Below the pieces are notes generated by a model. It saw only the letters and a list, made by a program, of their open reading frames with translations. It did no database searches and was not told the DNA's origin. From Clostridiales bacterium (GTDB lineage Bacteria; Bacillota; Clostridia; Oscillospirales; Oscillospiraceae), in contig SFHI01000033.1 of assembly GCA_004555705.1 (NCBI GenBank), positions 1 to 31,814 of the forward strand: a stretch of 31,814 bases of DNA. The letters are read 5' to 3'. The translations under genes were made by a program, and so were the position numbers. Below are positions 1 to 7,655 of this stretch, piece after piece (position 1 is the first letter of the stretch; every line of letters starts with the position of its first letter).

Positions 1-43
1 GCTGCAACCTCAACTGGCTGCAGCCGTTTCTTCTTGGTTTTTT

Positions 44-214
44 GTAGCCAGTGCCGGAAGACACTGGCTACCTTGCTGAGGGACTTTTTTAACAGCCCCG
101 CTTTGCTTACAACTACGGAAATGTCCGTTTTTCCCGGAAATGCTTAATAACCGTAACGTTTCGGGCGGATAATATCCGCTCCTACGGCAGCAGTGTAACG
201 TATTCAAAACTGTA
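44..214 (+). repeat. Decayed copy of palindromic intergenic repeat (family A) plus hairpin
   Basis: The first 235 bases hold no credible gene. Positions 91-214 match the interior of the repeat copies at 13514-13659 and 30097-30273: shared words are GAAATGTCCGTTTT, AAATGCT, ACGTTTCGGGCGG, CCTACGGCAGCA and TTCAAAACTGTAA. The palindrome GGGCGGATA-A-TATCCGC lies at 163-178. The terminal inverted repeat seen in the other copies is degraded here (CTGTAATAAAAACC where the others have CTGTAAACAACAATTTT), so this copy looks dead or chimeric. Just upstream, 44-53 and 62-71 form a separate 10-bp hairpin (GTAGCCAGTG / CACTGGCTAC) whose parent repeat I cannot place. Confidence 0.6.
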
Positions 215-242
215 ATAAAAACCGATAGAAATCTTATTACAA

Positions 243-275
243 AAACGCACGGTCCCAGTGGGAAACCGTGCGTTT
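243..275 (-). terminator. Rho-independent terminator of mrp
   Basis: On the minus strand an 11-bp perfect stem (AAACGCACGGT / ACCGTGCGTTT) with an 11-nt loop is followed by TTTTTGT. It sits 12 bases beyond the mrp stop codon, the expected place for its terminator. Confidence 0.85.
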
Positions 276-287
276 GTAAGCAAAAAC

Positions 288-1112
288 TTATTTTTCTTCC
301 AGAATCGCACGGATGGCTCCATCCAGAGCATCGGTGTTCACTGTTTCCATCAGGCCGTTGTCGTAGCTCTCGGCAATGGCAGGGTCAATGGGCAGCCGGG
401 CAAGCACCGGCAAACCGAAATCCGCCGCAACCTTGTCCAGGTGGCTCTTGCCGAACACCTCAATCCGCTTGCCGCAGTCTGGGCACTGCAGATAGGCATA
501 GTTCTCCACGAAGCCCAGCACGGGAATGTGCATCATATTCGCCATTTTCACAGCCTTGCTGACGATCATGGACACCAGGTCCTGGGGGCTGGTGACGATG
601 ATGATTCCGTCCACCGGCAAGCTCTGGAATACGGTCAGGGGTACGTCCCCCGTTCCGGGAGGCATATCCACAAACAGATAATCCACATCCTCCCAGATTA
701 CGTCCGTCCAGAACTGCTTCACCGCCCCGGCGATGACGGGCCCCCGCCATACAACAGGATCGTCCGGATTGTCCAGCAGCAGATTGATGGACATAATCTG
801 GATGCCGCTCCGGGACAGCGCGGGATACAGTCCCTCCTCGCTGGCGCCCTGGCACTCCGTCACACCGAAGGCCGTGGGTGCGGAGGGGCCGGTGATATCG
901 GCATCCAGCACGCCCACCCGCTTACCGGCCCGGGCGGCGGCCACCGCCAGCATAGCGGTCACCGTGGATTTTCCCACGCCGCCCTTGCCGGAAACCACGG
1001 CGATGACTTTCTTTACATTGGATTTGGGATTGGGCTGCGCCAGCAGGCTCTCCGCGGTGCGGTCAGCGCAGTCCGAACCGCAGCTGGAACAGTTGCCATT
1101 GCAAGAACTCAT
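288..1112 (-). CDS. mrp: Mrp/NBP35-family Fe-S carrier P-loop ATPase
   Basis: This 274-residue cytoplasmic P-loop ATPase belongs to the Mrp/ApbC/Nbp35 family, which binds and transfers Fe-S clusters to apo-proteins. A deviant Walker A motif GKGGVGKST is at residues 42-50, the conserved DMPPGTGD at 149-156, and the family's paired cysteines CPDC at 210-213, where a bridging cluster is expected at the dimer interface. The N-terminus is cysteine-rich (Cys 4, 8, 11, 15), resembling the Nbp35-type N-terminal cluster site rather than the shorter bacterial Mrp start. ATG is preceded by AAAAGGAG with an 11-nt gap. The gene stands alone between its own perfect promoter and its own terminator. Family assignment is secure; the client proteins cannot be read from sequence. 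Confidence 0.93.
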   Translation of the reverse strand: MSSCNGNCSSCGSDCADRTAESLLAQPNPKSNVKKVIAVVSGKGGVGKSTVTAMLAVAAARAGKRVGVLDADITGPSAPTAFGVTECQGASEEGLYPALSRSGIQIMSINLLLDNPDDPVVWRGPVIAGAVKQFWTDVIWEDVDYLFVDMPPGTGDVPLTVFQSLPVDGIIIVTSPQDLVSMIVSKAVKMANMMHIPVLGFVENYAYLQCPDCGKRIEVFGKSHLDKVAADFGLPVLARLPIDPAIAESYDNGLMETVNTDALDGAIRAILEEK

Positions 1113-1143
1113 GGATTATTTCGCTCCTTTTTTGTTTTTCTAC

Positions 1144-1172
1144 ATTATAATTCCCCGGAAGGGAAGTGTCAA
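1144..1172 (-). promoter_or_regulatory. Perfect sigma-A promoter of mrp
   Basis: Minus strand TTGACA (1167-1172), 17-bp spacer, TATAAT (1144-1149), both hexamers at full consensus. The spacer contains the inverted repeat TTCCC-N5-GGGAA, a possible operator; this is inference only. The leader to the mrp ATG is about 25-30 nt and holds the Shine-Dalgarno site. Confidence 0.85.
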
Positions 1173-1192
1173 CACAGAGTGTGCGTATTCTT

Positions 1193-1290
1193 GGCGACCT
1201 CTAAAAACTACTTTTTGGTGTTTTGGACGAGAGATTTTGCTTCAACAAAAGATCCGCCCAAAACCCAAAAGGGGAGTTTTTAGAGGTGCC
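1193..1290. repeat. 98-bp hairpin element with about 37-bp inverted ends (MITE-like)
   Basis: The left arm (1193-1229) and right arm (1255-1290) are imperfect inverted repeats starting GGCGACCTCTAAAAACT and, on the other strand, GGCACCTCTAAAAACTCC; roughly 30 of 37 positions match. The centre also pairs (GATTTTG / CAAAAGATC). The whole unit can fold as one long hairpin. It lies 8 bases after the ABC-F stop codon and upstream of the mrp promoter. It has no coding capacity and looks like a non-autonomous element; it might also act as a terminator for the gene run ending at 1299. Confidence 0.7.
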
Positions 1291-1298
1291 CTCTTCCC

Positions 1299-3164
1299 TC
1301 AGCTCTCCTGCGCGGCCTCCCACTGCTCCATCAGCTCCAGAAGCACGCTTTCCGCCTCTTCCTTCTCCCCCAGAAGCCGGGTCAGCTCTTGGTAATCGGC
1401 GGAAGCCGCCTCGATTTTGGCGTCCAATTCCCCGATCAGCTTTTCCTGCTTCTCAATCTCCCGTTCCAGCCTCCGAACCAGCTTCTCGGAATCCTTGGTG
1501 CCGCCCTTGGGCTTCTCTTTTTTGGGCTTTGGGGCAGCGGACACCACCGGCTTCGCAGCCGCCTCATGCTCCAGGATGGAGCGGTACTTCTGATACCCGC
1601 AGGGGAAATCCCGGATGGTTCCGTCCTCCAGCAGCCAGATTCGCTCCGCGAACTTCTCGATAAAATACCGGTCATGGCTGACGAACAGCAGAACCCCCTC
1701 AAATTCCTCGATGGCGGCCTCCACCCACTCCCGGGAGGCGATGTCCAGGTGGTTCGTGGGCTCGTCCAGAATCAGCAGATTGATCTTTTCATCCATCAGC
1801 ATACACAGCCGCAGCCGGGACTGCTCCCCTCCGGACAGGGTCCCCACACTCTTGAACACGTCCTCCCCCTGGAACAGGAAGGCCCCCAGCCGGTCCCGGG
1901 CCATCTGGGGCGTGCAGTTCTTTTCATAGAGCATGGTGTCATAAAGGCTCCGCTCCGGATGGGCAAAGTGGATGATCTGGGGCAGATATCCCCATTTTAC
2001 CGTGGGACCGAACTGAATCTTCCCCTGGCAGTCCTCCTCCCCCAGCAGGCACTTGATGAAGGTGGATTTTCCCGTGCCGTTGTCCCCCAGCAGGGCGATC
2101 CGTTCCCCGCCCTCCACGCTGAGGTTCACGTCCGAAAAAAGCACCCGGTCCCCGAAGGACTTGCTGACATTCTTCATTTTGAAAACCACGTCCCCGGAGA
2201 AATCCTTCTCCCCGAAGGAGGCCTTCATGGTTTTCTCGGTTTTGGGCCGTTCCGTTTTCCGAATGCGGTCCATCCGGTGCTGAATAGACATGGCCCGGCG
2301 GTACAGGGTCCGGTTGTTGATGCCCCAGCCCTTCATCCGCTCCACGGTGAAGCCCAATTGCTTCAGCTTCGCCTGCTCCTGCTCGTACTGTTTCATCTGC
2401 AGGTCAAACCGGGCTTGCTTCTCGTCCATGTAGAAGGAATAGTTGCCGGAATAGAACTCCGCGTGGCCGTCGGTAATCTCGATGACCCGGTCCGCCACCT
2501 GGTCGATGAAGTACCGGTCGTGGGAAATGGCCAGCACCGTGCCCTTAAAGGCGTTGATATACTGCTCCAGCCACTCCACGCTCCGCAAATCCAGGTGGTT
2601 GGTAGGCTCGTCCAGCAGCAGAATATCGGTTTTTTCCAGCAGCAGGCGCGCAAGATTCACCCGGGTTTTCTCCCCGCCGGAGAGACTCATAAACTCCTGC
2701 TCCCGCTGCTCCCGGGAGATGCCTAGGCCGTTGCAGATTTTGTCCACATCCACATCCATTTCATAGCCCCCGCCGGACTGGAAGCGGTTCGTCAGGGTAT
2801 CATATTCCCGCAGCTGCTCCGGCGTGGCTCCATTTGCCATTTCGTGCTCCAGAAGCTCCATCTGCCTGCGAATTTTCATGAGCCCAGTATAGGCTGAGCG
2901 GAGCACATCCTCCACGGTATAGCCCTCCGGGAATTTGGGAATCTGGGAAATCAATCCCAGCCGTTTGTTGGGATTTACATACACTTCCCCATCGTCATAG
3001 TCCATCTGCCCCGTGAGGATGTTGAACAGCGTGGTCTTTCCGCAGCCGTTGCGGCCCAGAATGGCGACGCATTCCCCCTCCTGGATTTCAAAGGACAGTC
3101 CCTCCAGCAGGTTTTCCCCGATGACGAAGAATTTTGTTAAATTTCTGACTTGAATATCAACCAT
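1299..3164 (-). CDS. ABC-F family ATP-binding protein (translation factor type)
   Basis: This is a 621-residue soluble protein with two ATP-binding cassettes and no membrane domain, the ABC-F arrangement. Cassette 1 has Walker A GRNGCGKTT (37-45), signature LSGGEKTR (161-168) and Walker B LLLDEPTNHLD (about 182-192). Cassette 2 has GDNGTGKST (360-368), signature LSGGEQSR (443-450) and LILDEPTNHLD. The linker at about 245-310 is basic and helical, as in the P-site tRNA interaction motif. A Lys/Glu-rich coiled coil occupies about 545-615, as in YdiF/Uup-like members. Members act on ribosomes; some give antibiotic resistance, but nothing here identifies that subtype. ATG at 3164 has GGAG 7-nt upstream and overlaps the preceding GNAT gene by 8 bp, so it is last in the comEC-holA-rnmV run. 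Confidence 0.9.
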   Translation of the reverse strand: MVDIQVRNLTKFFVIGENLLEGLSFEIQEGECVAILGRNGCGKTTLFNILTGQMDYDDGEVYVNPNKRLGLISQIPKFPEGYTVEDVLRSAYTGLMKIRRQMELLEHEMANGATPEQLREYDTLTNRFQSGGGYEMDVDVDKICNGLGISREQREQEFMSLSGGEKTRVNLARLLLEKTDILLLDEPTNHLDLRSVEWLEQYINAFKGTVLAISHDRYFIDQVADRVIEITDGHAEFYSGNYSFYMDEKQARFDLQMKQYEQEQAKLKQLGFTVERMKGWGINNRTLYRRAMSIQHRMDRIRKTERPKTEKTMKASFGEKDFSGDVVFKMKNVSKSFGDRVLFSDVNLSVEGGERIALLGDNGTGKSTFIKCLLGEEDCQGKIQFGPTVKWGYLPQIIHFAHPERSLYDTMLYEKNCTPQMARDRLGAFLFQGEDVFKSVGTLSGGEQSRLRLCMLMDEKINLLILDEPTNHLDIASREWVEAAIEEFEGVLLFVSHDRYFIEKFAERIWLLEDGTIRDFPCGYQKYRSILEHEAAAKPVVSAAPKPKKEKPKGGTKDSEKLVRRLEREIEKQEKLIGELDAKIEAASADYQELTRLLGEKEEAESVLLELMEQWEAAQES

Positions 3165-3732
3165 TTTGCTTCTCCATACCGCCCTCCCGGACGGCAGTTT
3201 TTTTCAGGCTCTTGATAAGATACAGGTTCAGGTCGTCATCATTGCGGCAGTCGGAATAGGGCGCACACACATGATCGCCATACCAGACACCGCTGCCGTC
3301 GGGAATGTATCCCCTCTTGGCATACATACGCTGCGCGCTGCCATAACCGCTGTGGAGCCCCACACCCAAATAGACTCTGTCCGCGTAGGAAGCGGCGACT
3401 TCTTCTGCCGCATCCATCAGTTTTGTTCCGATGCCATGGCCGCGGAATTTTTCCAGAACCGCGAAATCCACAATTTCAGGAAGCCCCTGATTTCCAAATG
3501 CTCCCCGCTCTGAATTGGGGTAGACGCTCACATATCCTGCTGCTTTCCCCCGGTATTCCGCTGTCAGGGCAATACATTTGCCTTCCCCCTGATGCCGCAG
3601 CCGCATTTCAAATTTCTGAGCGGTCACCCCCCAGCCCTGAAGCTCTTCTTCACGGCTGAACTCCTGCGTGTCCGAATCTTCCATATTGCGAATTCGGATT
3701 TTGTCATCCGAATAGTAAACCATTCTACTCAC
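3157..3732 (-). CDS. GNAT family N-acetyltransferase
   Basis: A 191-residue protein of the GNAT acetyltransferase fold. The acetyl-CoA binding signature is visible as VLEKFRGHGIGTKLMDAAE (motif A, R/Q-x-x-G-x-G/A), preceded by strand EIVDFAV and followed by a YLGVGLHSGYGSAQRMYAKRGY segment typical of motif B. The substrate cannot be told from sequence; small-molecule or protein N-acetylation are both possible. The GTG start at 3732 overlaps the stop of rnmV by 4 bp (GTGA), suggesting translational coupling; an ATG three codons later (3723) is an alternative. Its position between RNase M5 and an ABC-F factor does not indicate function. Confidence 0.85.
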   Translation of the reverse strand: MSRMVYYSDDKIRIRNMEDSDTQEFSREEELQGWGVTAQKFEMRLRHQGEGKCIALTAEYRGKAAGYVSVYPNSERGAFGNQGLPEIVDFAVLEKFRGHGIGTKLMDAAEEVAASYADRVYLGVGLHSGYGSAQRMYAKRGYIPDGSGVWYGDHVCAPYSDCRNDDDLNLYLIKSLKKTAVREGGMEKQNG

Positions 3733-4322
3733 TCTTTCCCAATGTCAGCAAGAATTGATCGCAGCTCTTCTGCGGAGTATAACAAATTCAGCGCCTGCAG
3801 CATGGCATTGGCGCTCATATGCTCCGGCAAATCCAGTTTCCGCAGCAGCTTCTGCCTTTTTTCGGCGCTGTTGGCCCCGCCGGAGAGGCCCAGCTCCACA
3901 AGGTCCTGCTTGGTGATGCCGTTCCGGGCGGGGGTGTCCTCCCCCTCGATGGTGGCCCCGGCCCTTCTAAGAGCCTCCAGGATGATTTCCGGGGACATCC
4001 CCTCCACCCCCAGCTTGCCTTCCTTGCCCGGGGCGAACTTTCTGCGTTCCTTGCCGGGGATATCGGGAATGTAGGCGTGTTTCAGGCAGCGCCCGTCAAT
4101 AGCGCTTTTCAGATGGTTCCGGATCACAAACCCTGCCCCATCCGAATCGGTAAACACAATGAGTCCCCGGATTTTCGCCACCTTCCGCAGAAGCTCCAAC
4201 TGCTTTTTGTCCTTGAAAATGCCAAAGCCGCTGGTTTCCAGAATGGGCGCGTCCACAATCTGGCTCAGGGTATTTTTGTCGTAGCGACCCTCCACCACGA
4301 TGGCCTCCCGAATCCTAACCAT
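3729..4322 (-). CDS. rnmV: Ribonuclease M5 (5S rRNA maturation)
   Basis: The 197-residue protein carries an N-terminal Toprim domain: VVEGRYDK with the conserved Glu at residue 11, and FTDSDGAG with acidic residues at 59 and 61, which in this family bind the metal used to trim 5S rRNA precursors. The C-terminal part (about 120-195) is the RNase M5-specific helical domain. A longer open frame exists upstream, but it would begin inside holA and lacks family similarity; the ATG at 4322 overlaps the 3' end of holA by 8 bp and gives the usual family length. RNase M5 is characteristic of low-GC Gram-positive lineages and supports a Firmicute origin. It is probably co-transcribed with holA. Confidence 0.93.
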   Translation of the reverse strand: MVRIREAIVVEGRYDKNTLSQIVDAPILETSGFGIFKDKKQLELLRKVAKIRGLIVFTDSDGAGFVIRNHLKSAIDGRCLKHAYIPDIPGKERRKFAPGKEGKLGVEGMSPEIILEALRRAGATIEGEDTPARNGITKQDLVELGLSGGANSAEKRQKLLRKLDLPEHMSANAMLQALNLLYSAEELRSILADIGKE

Positions 4323-5361
4323 TCCGCGCCTCCCGTGCCAGCTCCAGCACCAAAAGCTCCAGAATCCGTTCGCTGTCGTCAAAGGAGGTTTTCATGGCGT
4401 AATCCGCCTCCAGCACCAGCTCCGCCGCTTTCGCGCAGAACGCTCCGGAAAAGCGCCGGGCCGCCTCCATGGTCTTTCTGGCGGGGTAATCCGGAATCCC
4501 GCAGAGCTTCTGAAGTTCTCCGCTTCCCTTCCCCGCCTCCATCAGCGTTCTCGCCGTGCCGATGCGGCGCAGGCTCCCGCCCACGGCTCCCAGAATGGCC
4601 AGCGGCTCCTGCTGCATCTTAAAAAGCTCCTGCAGCTTCAGAAGGGCCTGGCCGTACTTTCCCTCTCCGATCAGGTCCGTCATCTGGAACACCACCGCGT
4701 CCAGAACAGGCTCCGTCACCGCGTCGATGTCCGACTTGCGGATTTCGTCCGCCCCGGAGTAGGCGCAGATTTTTTCAATCTCCCCGCCCAGGGCCGTCAT
4801 GGTTCCCCCGGTAATATCGATCAGGTAGGCGCACAGCTGGGTGGAAATCCGCTTTCCCCGGGCGGCAAAATGCCGGGTGACCCAGGCAATCAGGTCCTTC
4901 TGATCCTGCTTGGCGAATTCCACAATGAGGCCGCTGCTTTCCACGGCCTCCCACAGCTTTTTAAGCCTTTTGTCCGGCTTCCAGGGAACGGTGAGGTAGG
5001 TAAACACCACCGTGCAGTAATCCGGAATATCCGTCAGTATCTCCGCCATTTTTCCCCGGTCGCTTTCTCCCAGGCGGAACAGGTCCACATCATCCACCTG
5101 AACCAGGGTGTGTTCCGCCATCATGGGAAGATTCTCCACCGCATCGGCAAAGCCCTGCAAATCAAAGGTTTCATTATTCAGCCGGTGATAGTTAAACGAC
5201 TCCGTCAGCTCCTCCAGCAGTTTCTTTTTCAGCTGGCCAAGGTAGTGGTTCATCAGGAAGGTTTCCTCCCCGAAAAATACATAGAGCCTTCCCGGCGTCC
5301 CGCTTTTCAGCTGTGCCTTCAGCTCCTGCAGCGCACTGCCGCCGGTCTGTTTCTTCGCCAT
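4315..5361 (-). CDS. holA: DNA polymerase III subunit delta
   Basis: The 348-residue protein is the clamp-loader delta subunit, which opens the beta sliding clamp as part of the DnaX complex. The N-terminal AAA-like domain starts with LYVFFGEETFLMNHYLGQLKK, the family hallmark in which the P-loop is degenerate, followed by a segment VQVDDVDLF and the conserved FTYLTVPW region. A helical C-terminal collar domain follows from about residue 210. Length matches the family. It starts 4 bp after the stop of comEC, a pairing (comEC-holA) common in Firmicutes and elsewhere. Expression probably comes from further upstream since no promoter is visible in the gap. Confidence 0.93.
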   Translation of the reverse strand: MAKKQTGGSALQELKAQLKSGTPGRLYVFFGEETFLMNHYLGQLKKKLLEELTESFNYHRLNNETFDLQGFADAVENLPMMAEHTLVQVDDVDLFRLGESDRGKMAEILTDIPDYCTVVFTYLTVPWKPDKRLKKLWEAVESSGLIVEFAKQDQKDLIAWVTRHFAARGKRISTQLCAYLIDITGGTMTALGGEIEKICAYSGADEIRKSDIDAVTEPVLDAVVFQMTDLIGEGKYGQALLKLQELFKMQQEPLAILGAVGGSLRRIGTARTLMEAGKGSGELQKLCGIPDYPARKTMEAARRFSGAFCAKAAELVLEADYAMKTSFDDSERILELLVLELAREARNG

Positions 5362-5365
5362 AACC

Positions 5366-7588
5366 TCACCTCACCCGAAACAGGATCGTCCCGTTTTGAT
5401 CGCTTCTGTAAACCGTGCATCCGAATTCCGCCAGCCGCGCCAGCAGCGCCTCGTCCGGATGCCCATACACATTTCCCGCGCCCACCGAAATCAATACCGT
5501 TTCCGGCTTCACCGTTTCCAGCAGTTCCCGGCAGGTGGAATCCTTTGAACCGTGGTGTCCCGCCACCAGCACGTCCACCTCCGGCAGATCGTACCGCTTC
5601 AGGAGCATTCGTTCTCCCCTGGCGCTGCGGTCTCCGGTAATCAATATACCACAGTTTTCCGCTTCAAACAAGATGCACAGGCTGTTTTCATTGCTGCTTT
5701 CCAAAAATGCCGGGGGAAAAATCCGGATTTTGCAGTCTCCGCAGGTAATCAGCAGCTCCTGGTCCGCCCGGATCACCCTTCCATCCGTCTGCGGCAGCTT
5801 GCCACGCTCCAAGGTCCCCGGAACAACCACCAGCTCTGTACCGATTCTGCCCAAAAGGTACCCCGCTCCACCGCAGTGGTCATCATCCCCGTGGGTCAAA
5901 ATCACCCCATCCAGTCTGCGGATGCCCTGGCTGGCCAGCTGCCGGTAGGCTCTGTCCGCGGCGATCTCTCCGGTGTCTCCTCCGCAGTCCACCAGGAAGG
6001 TTTTTCCCCGGCTTTGCAGCAAGATACACTGGCCCTGACCCACGTCCAGAACAGTCACCCGGCACCCGTCCGTGAGAGGTCCCGCCCAGGAGCAGCCCAG
6101 CGCCAGACACAGCCCCAGGCAGATGCAAGTGAACAGCACACCGCTCTGCTTTCTCTTCCCAATCAGGAACACCGCAAGCAGCACATAGCAGAATGCCAGC
6201 CACAAAACGATGTATTCGCTGCTGGTATATACCGCTGCCAGCGGCGCCCGGGACAGGAGCCTCGCAGTGAAAAGCACATAGCGGATAGGCCACGCCAACA
6301 CCCAGCCCAGCGCCCCGGCCAGCTTTGCCGACACCAGGCTCACTGCGCATACCCCGATCAAACCGTTGAAAACCAGATTCACTGCCCACAGTGTCAGCAG
6401 GTTGGTCACCACACCGATGAGGCTGACCGTCCCAAAATACACGGCGGACAGCGGAACCGTCAGCACCATGGCGCTGAGGGACACAGCCGCGCACCCGTGG
6501 GCCCAGCGCCAGAGCCGTCCGTCCCCTTTGGGCCAGAGCCTCTGAATCCAGCCGTCGATGGGGCCGCGGAACAGCAGAATCCCAGCAACGCAGCTCACGG
6601 AAAGCTGGAACCCGGCGTTCACAATCACCAGGGGATTCGCCGCCAGCATCACAAGGCAGGCAAAGGAAAGGGCTGTCAGAGAATCGTATTCCCGGTTAAA
6701 TACCTGGGCCAGCATCATCAGCCCCACCATGACGCAGGCCCTGGTGACCGAAGGGGTGAAGCCCGCCATGGCAGCGAAAAGCGCCATCACCGGGAAGCCA
6801 ATCAACGCCGTCAGGAACCGCCTTTTCCCGGTGAGCACCTCCACCAGCTTGTAGAGAATGGTTACATGGAGGCCGGAAACCGCGATGATATGCCGGATTC
6901 CGCTGATTCTCAGGTCCATGTCCACATTCCAGCTCAGGTCCGTGCTGTCTCCCAGCAGGAGGGCCCGCACAAAGGGCTGCACGTCCTCCGGGAAGGCCGC
7001 TTCCAGAATCCCGCCGATTTTTCCCGCCAGGATGGGGCCATACTGCCACCATACCCGGGTTTCCGATCTTTGAATTTCCAAGGCGCTCTCCTGATTGGCC
7101 GTCAGAAAGATTCCCTTCCCCTGGTAGCGGCTGGTGCGCTCCCACGCTCTGGGCGCCGTGTAGCGGAACCGGAACTCCCCGGAAATTCCGTCCCCGGGCG
7201 CCAGTTCCCTTTCTTCCTCCAGATAAATCCGCACCCGGTAGGGCTTTCCTTCGATTCTCACATAGGCTTCCACCGCCCAGCCGTAGTCCGTTTCATAGCT
7301 GTAGTCCGCAGCCGTCAGTTCCGCCTCCCGGGTAACTCCATTCCACTCCATGGCGTCGGACAGGTACAGCTCCCCGAAAAGAGCAAACCACCCCAGCCCC
7401 GCACAGCAGCCCAGCGCTGCCACCGCGGCAGGGCGAACCCGGCGGAACCGGATGCCGGCCAGTATCAGCGCAAGGGCAAGAACGCCGAACGCTCCCGAAG
7501 CAGCGGCCAGCACCCCTTGGGGCAGCAGGTATGCGCCCAACGCGCAGGCCGACCCAAAGCCCAGGGCAAACCACATCAGTACGCGCAT
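5366..7588 (-). CDS. comEC: ComEC/Rec2 DNA uptake channel protein
   Basis: A 740-residue membrane protein with the three ComEC modules. An N-terminal membrane segment and extracellular DUF4131-like region (about 1-180) come first. The competence domain follows with the landmark RISGIRHIIAVSGLHV (228-242) and many membrane helices to about 500. A C-terminal metallo-beta-lactamase-fold domain starts at VTVLDVGQGQC (511) and has TH-GDDDH at 565-571 as its metal-binding motif. The protein forms the inner-membrane channel for transforming DNA and may degrade one strand. ATG at 7588 follows GGGGGAGG. It is full length, so the uptake channel appears intact, although no other competence genes lie in this window. 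Confidence 0.93.
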   Translation of the reverse strand: MRVLMWFALGFGSACALGAYLLPQGVLAAASGAFGVLALALILAGIRFRRVRPAAVAALGCCAGLGWFALFGELYLSDAMEWNGVTREAELTAADYSYETDYGWAVEAYVRIEGKPYRVRIYLEEERELAPGDGISGEFRFRYTAPRAWERTSRYQGKGIFLTANQESALEIQRSETRVWWQYGPILAGKIGGILEAAFPEDVQPFVRALLLGDSTDLSWNVDMDLRISGIRHIIAVSGLHVTILYKLVEVLTGKRRFLTALIGFPVMALFAAMAGFTPSVTRACVMVGLMMLAQVFNREYDSLTALSFACLVMLAANPLVIVNAGFQLSVSCVAGILLFRGPIDGWIQRLWPKGDGRLWRWAHGCAAVSLSAMVLTVPLSAVYFGTVSLIGVVTNLLTLWAVNLVFNGLIGVCAVSLVSAKLAGALGWVLAWPIRYVLFTARLLSRAPLAAVYTSSEYIVLWLAFCYVLLAVFLIGKRKQSGVLFTCICLGLCLALGCSWAGPLTDGCRVTVLDVGQGQCILLQSRGKTFLVDCGGDTGEIAADRAYRQLASQGIRRLDGVILTHGDDDHCGGAGYLLGRIGTELVVVPGTLERGKLPQTDGRVIRADQELLITCGDCKIRIFPPAFLESSNENSLCILFEAENCGILITGDRSARGERMLLKRYDLPEVDVLVAGHHGSKDSTCRELLETVKPETVLISVGAGNVYGHPDEALLARLAEFGCTVYRSDQNGTILFRVR

Positions 7589-7616
7589 TCCGCCTCCCCC
7601 TTTCCTCCGAAAGCAC

Positions 7617-7645
7617 GGGCCGTCCCGGGAAACTCGGGACGGCCC
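7617..7645 (-). terminator. Terminator-like hairpin after alaS
   Basis: An 11-bp perfect stem (GGGCCGTCCCG / CGGGACGGCCC) lies 10 bases after the alaS stop. The downstream U-run is poor (GTGCTTTC), so termination may be partial and allow read-through into comEC, for which no separate promoter is visible. Confidence 0.6.
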
Positions 7646-7655
7646 AAAACTGCTT

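Noticed and set aside
10..207. 65-codon minus-strand frame at the window start
   Set aside because: It is made of the decayed palindromic repeat and its flanking hairpin.
258..1283. Long plus-strand open frame opposite mrp
   Set aside because: The opposite strand encodes an unambiguous Mrp ATPase with all motifs; the plus frame has no family pattern and is a by-product of GC-rich codon use.
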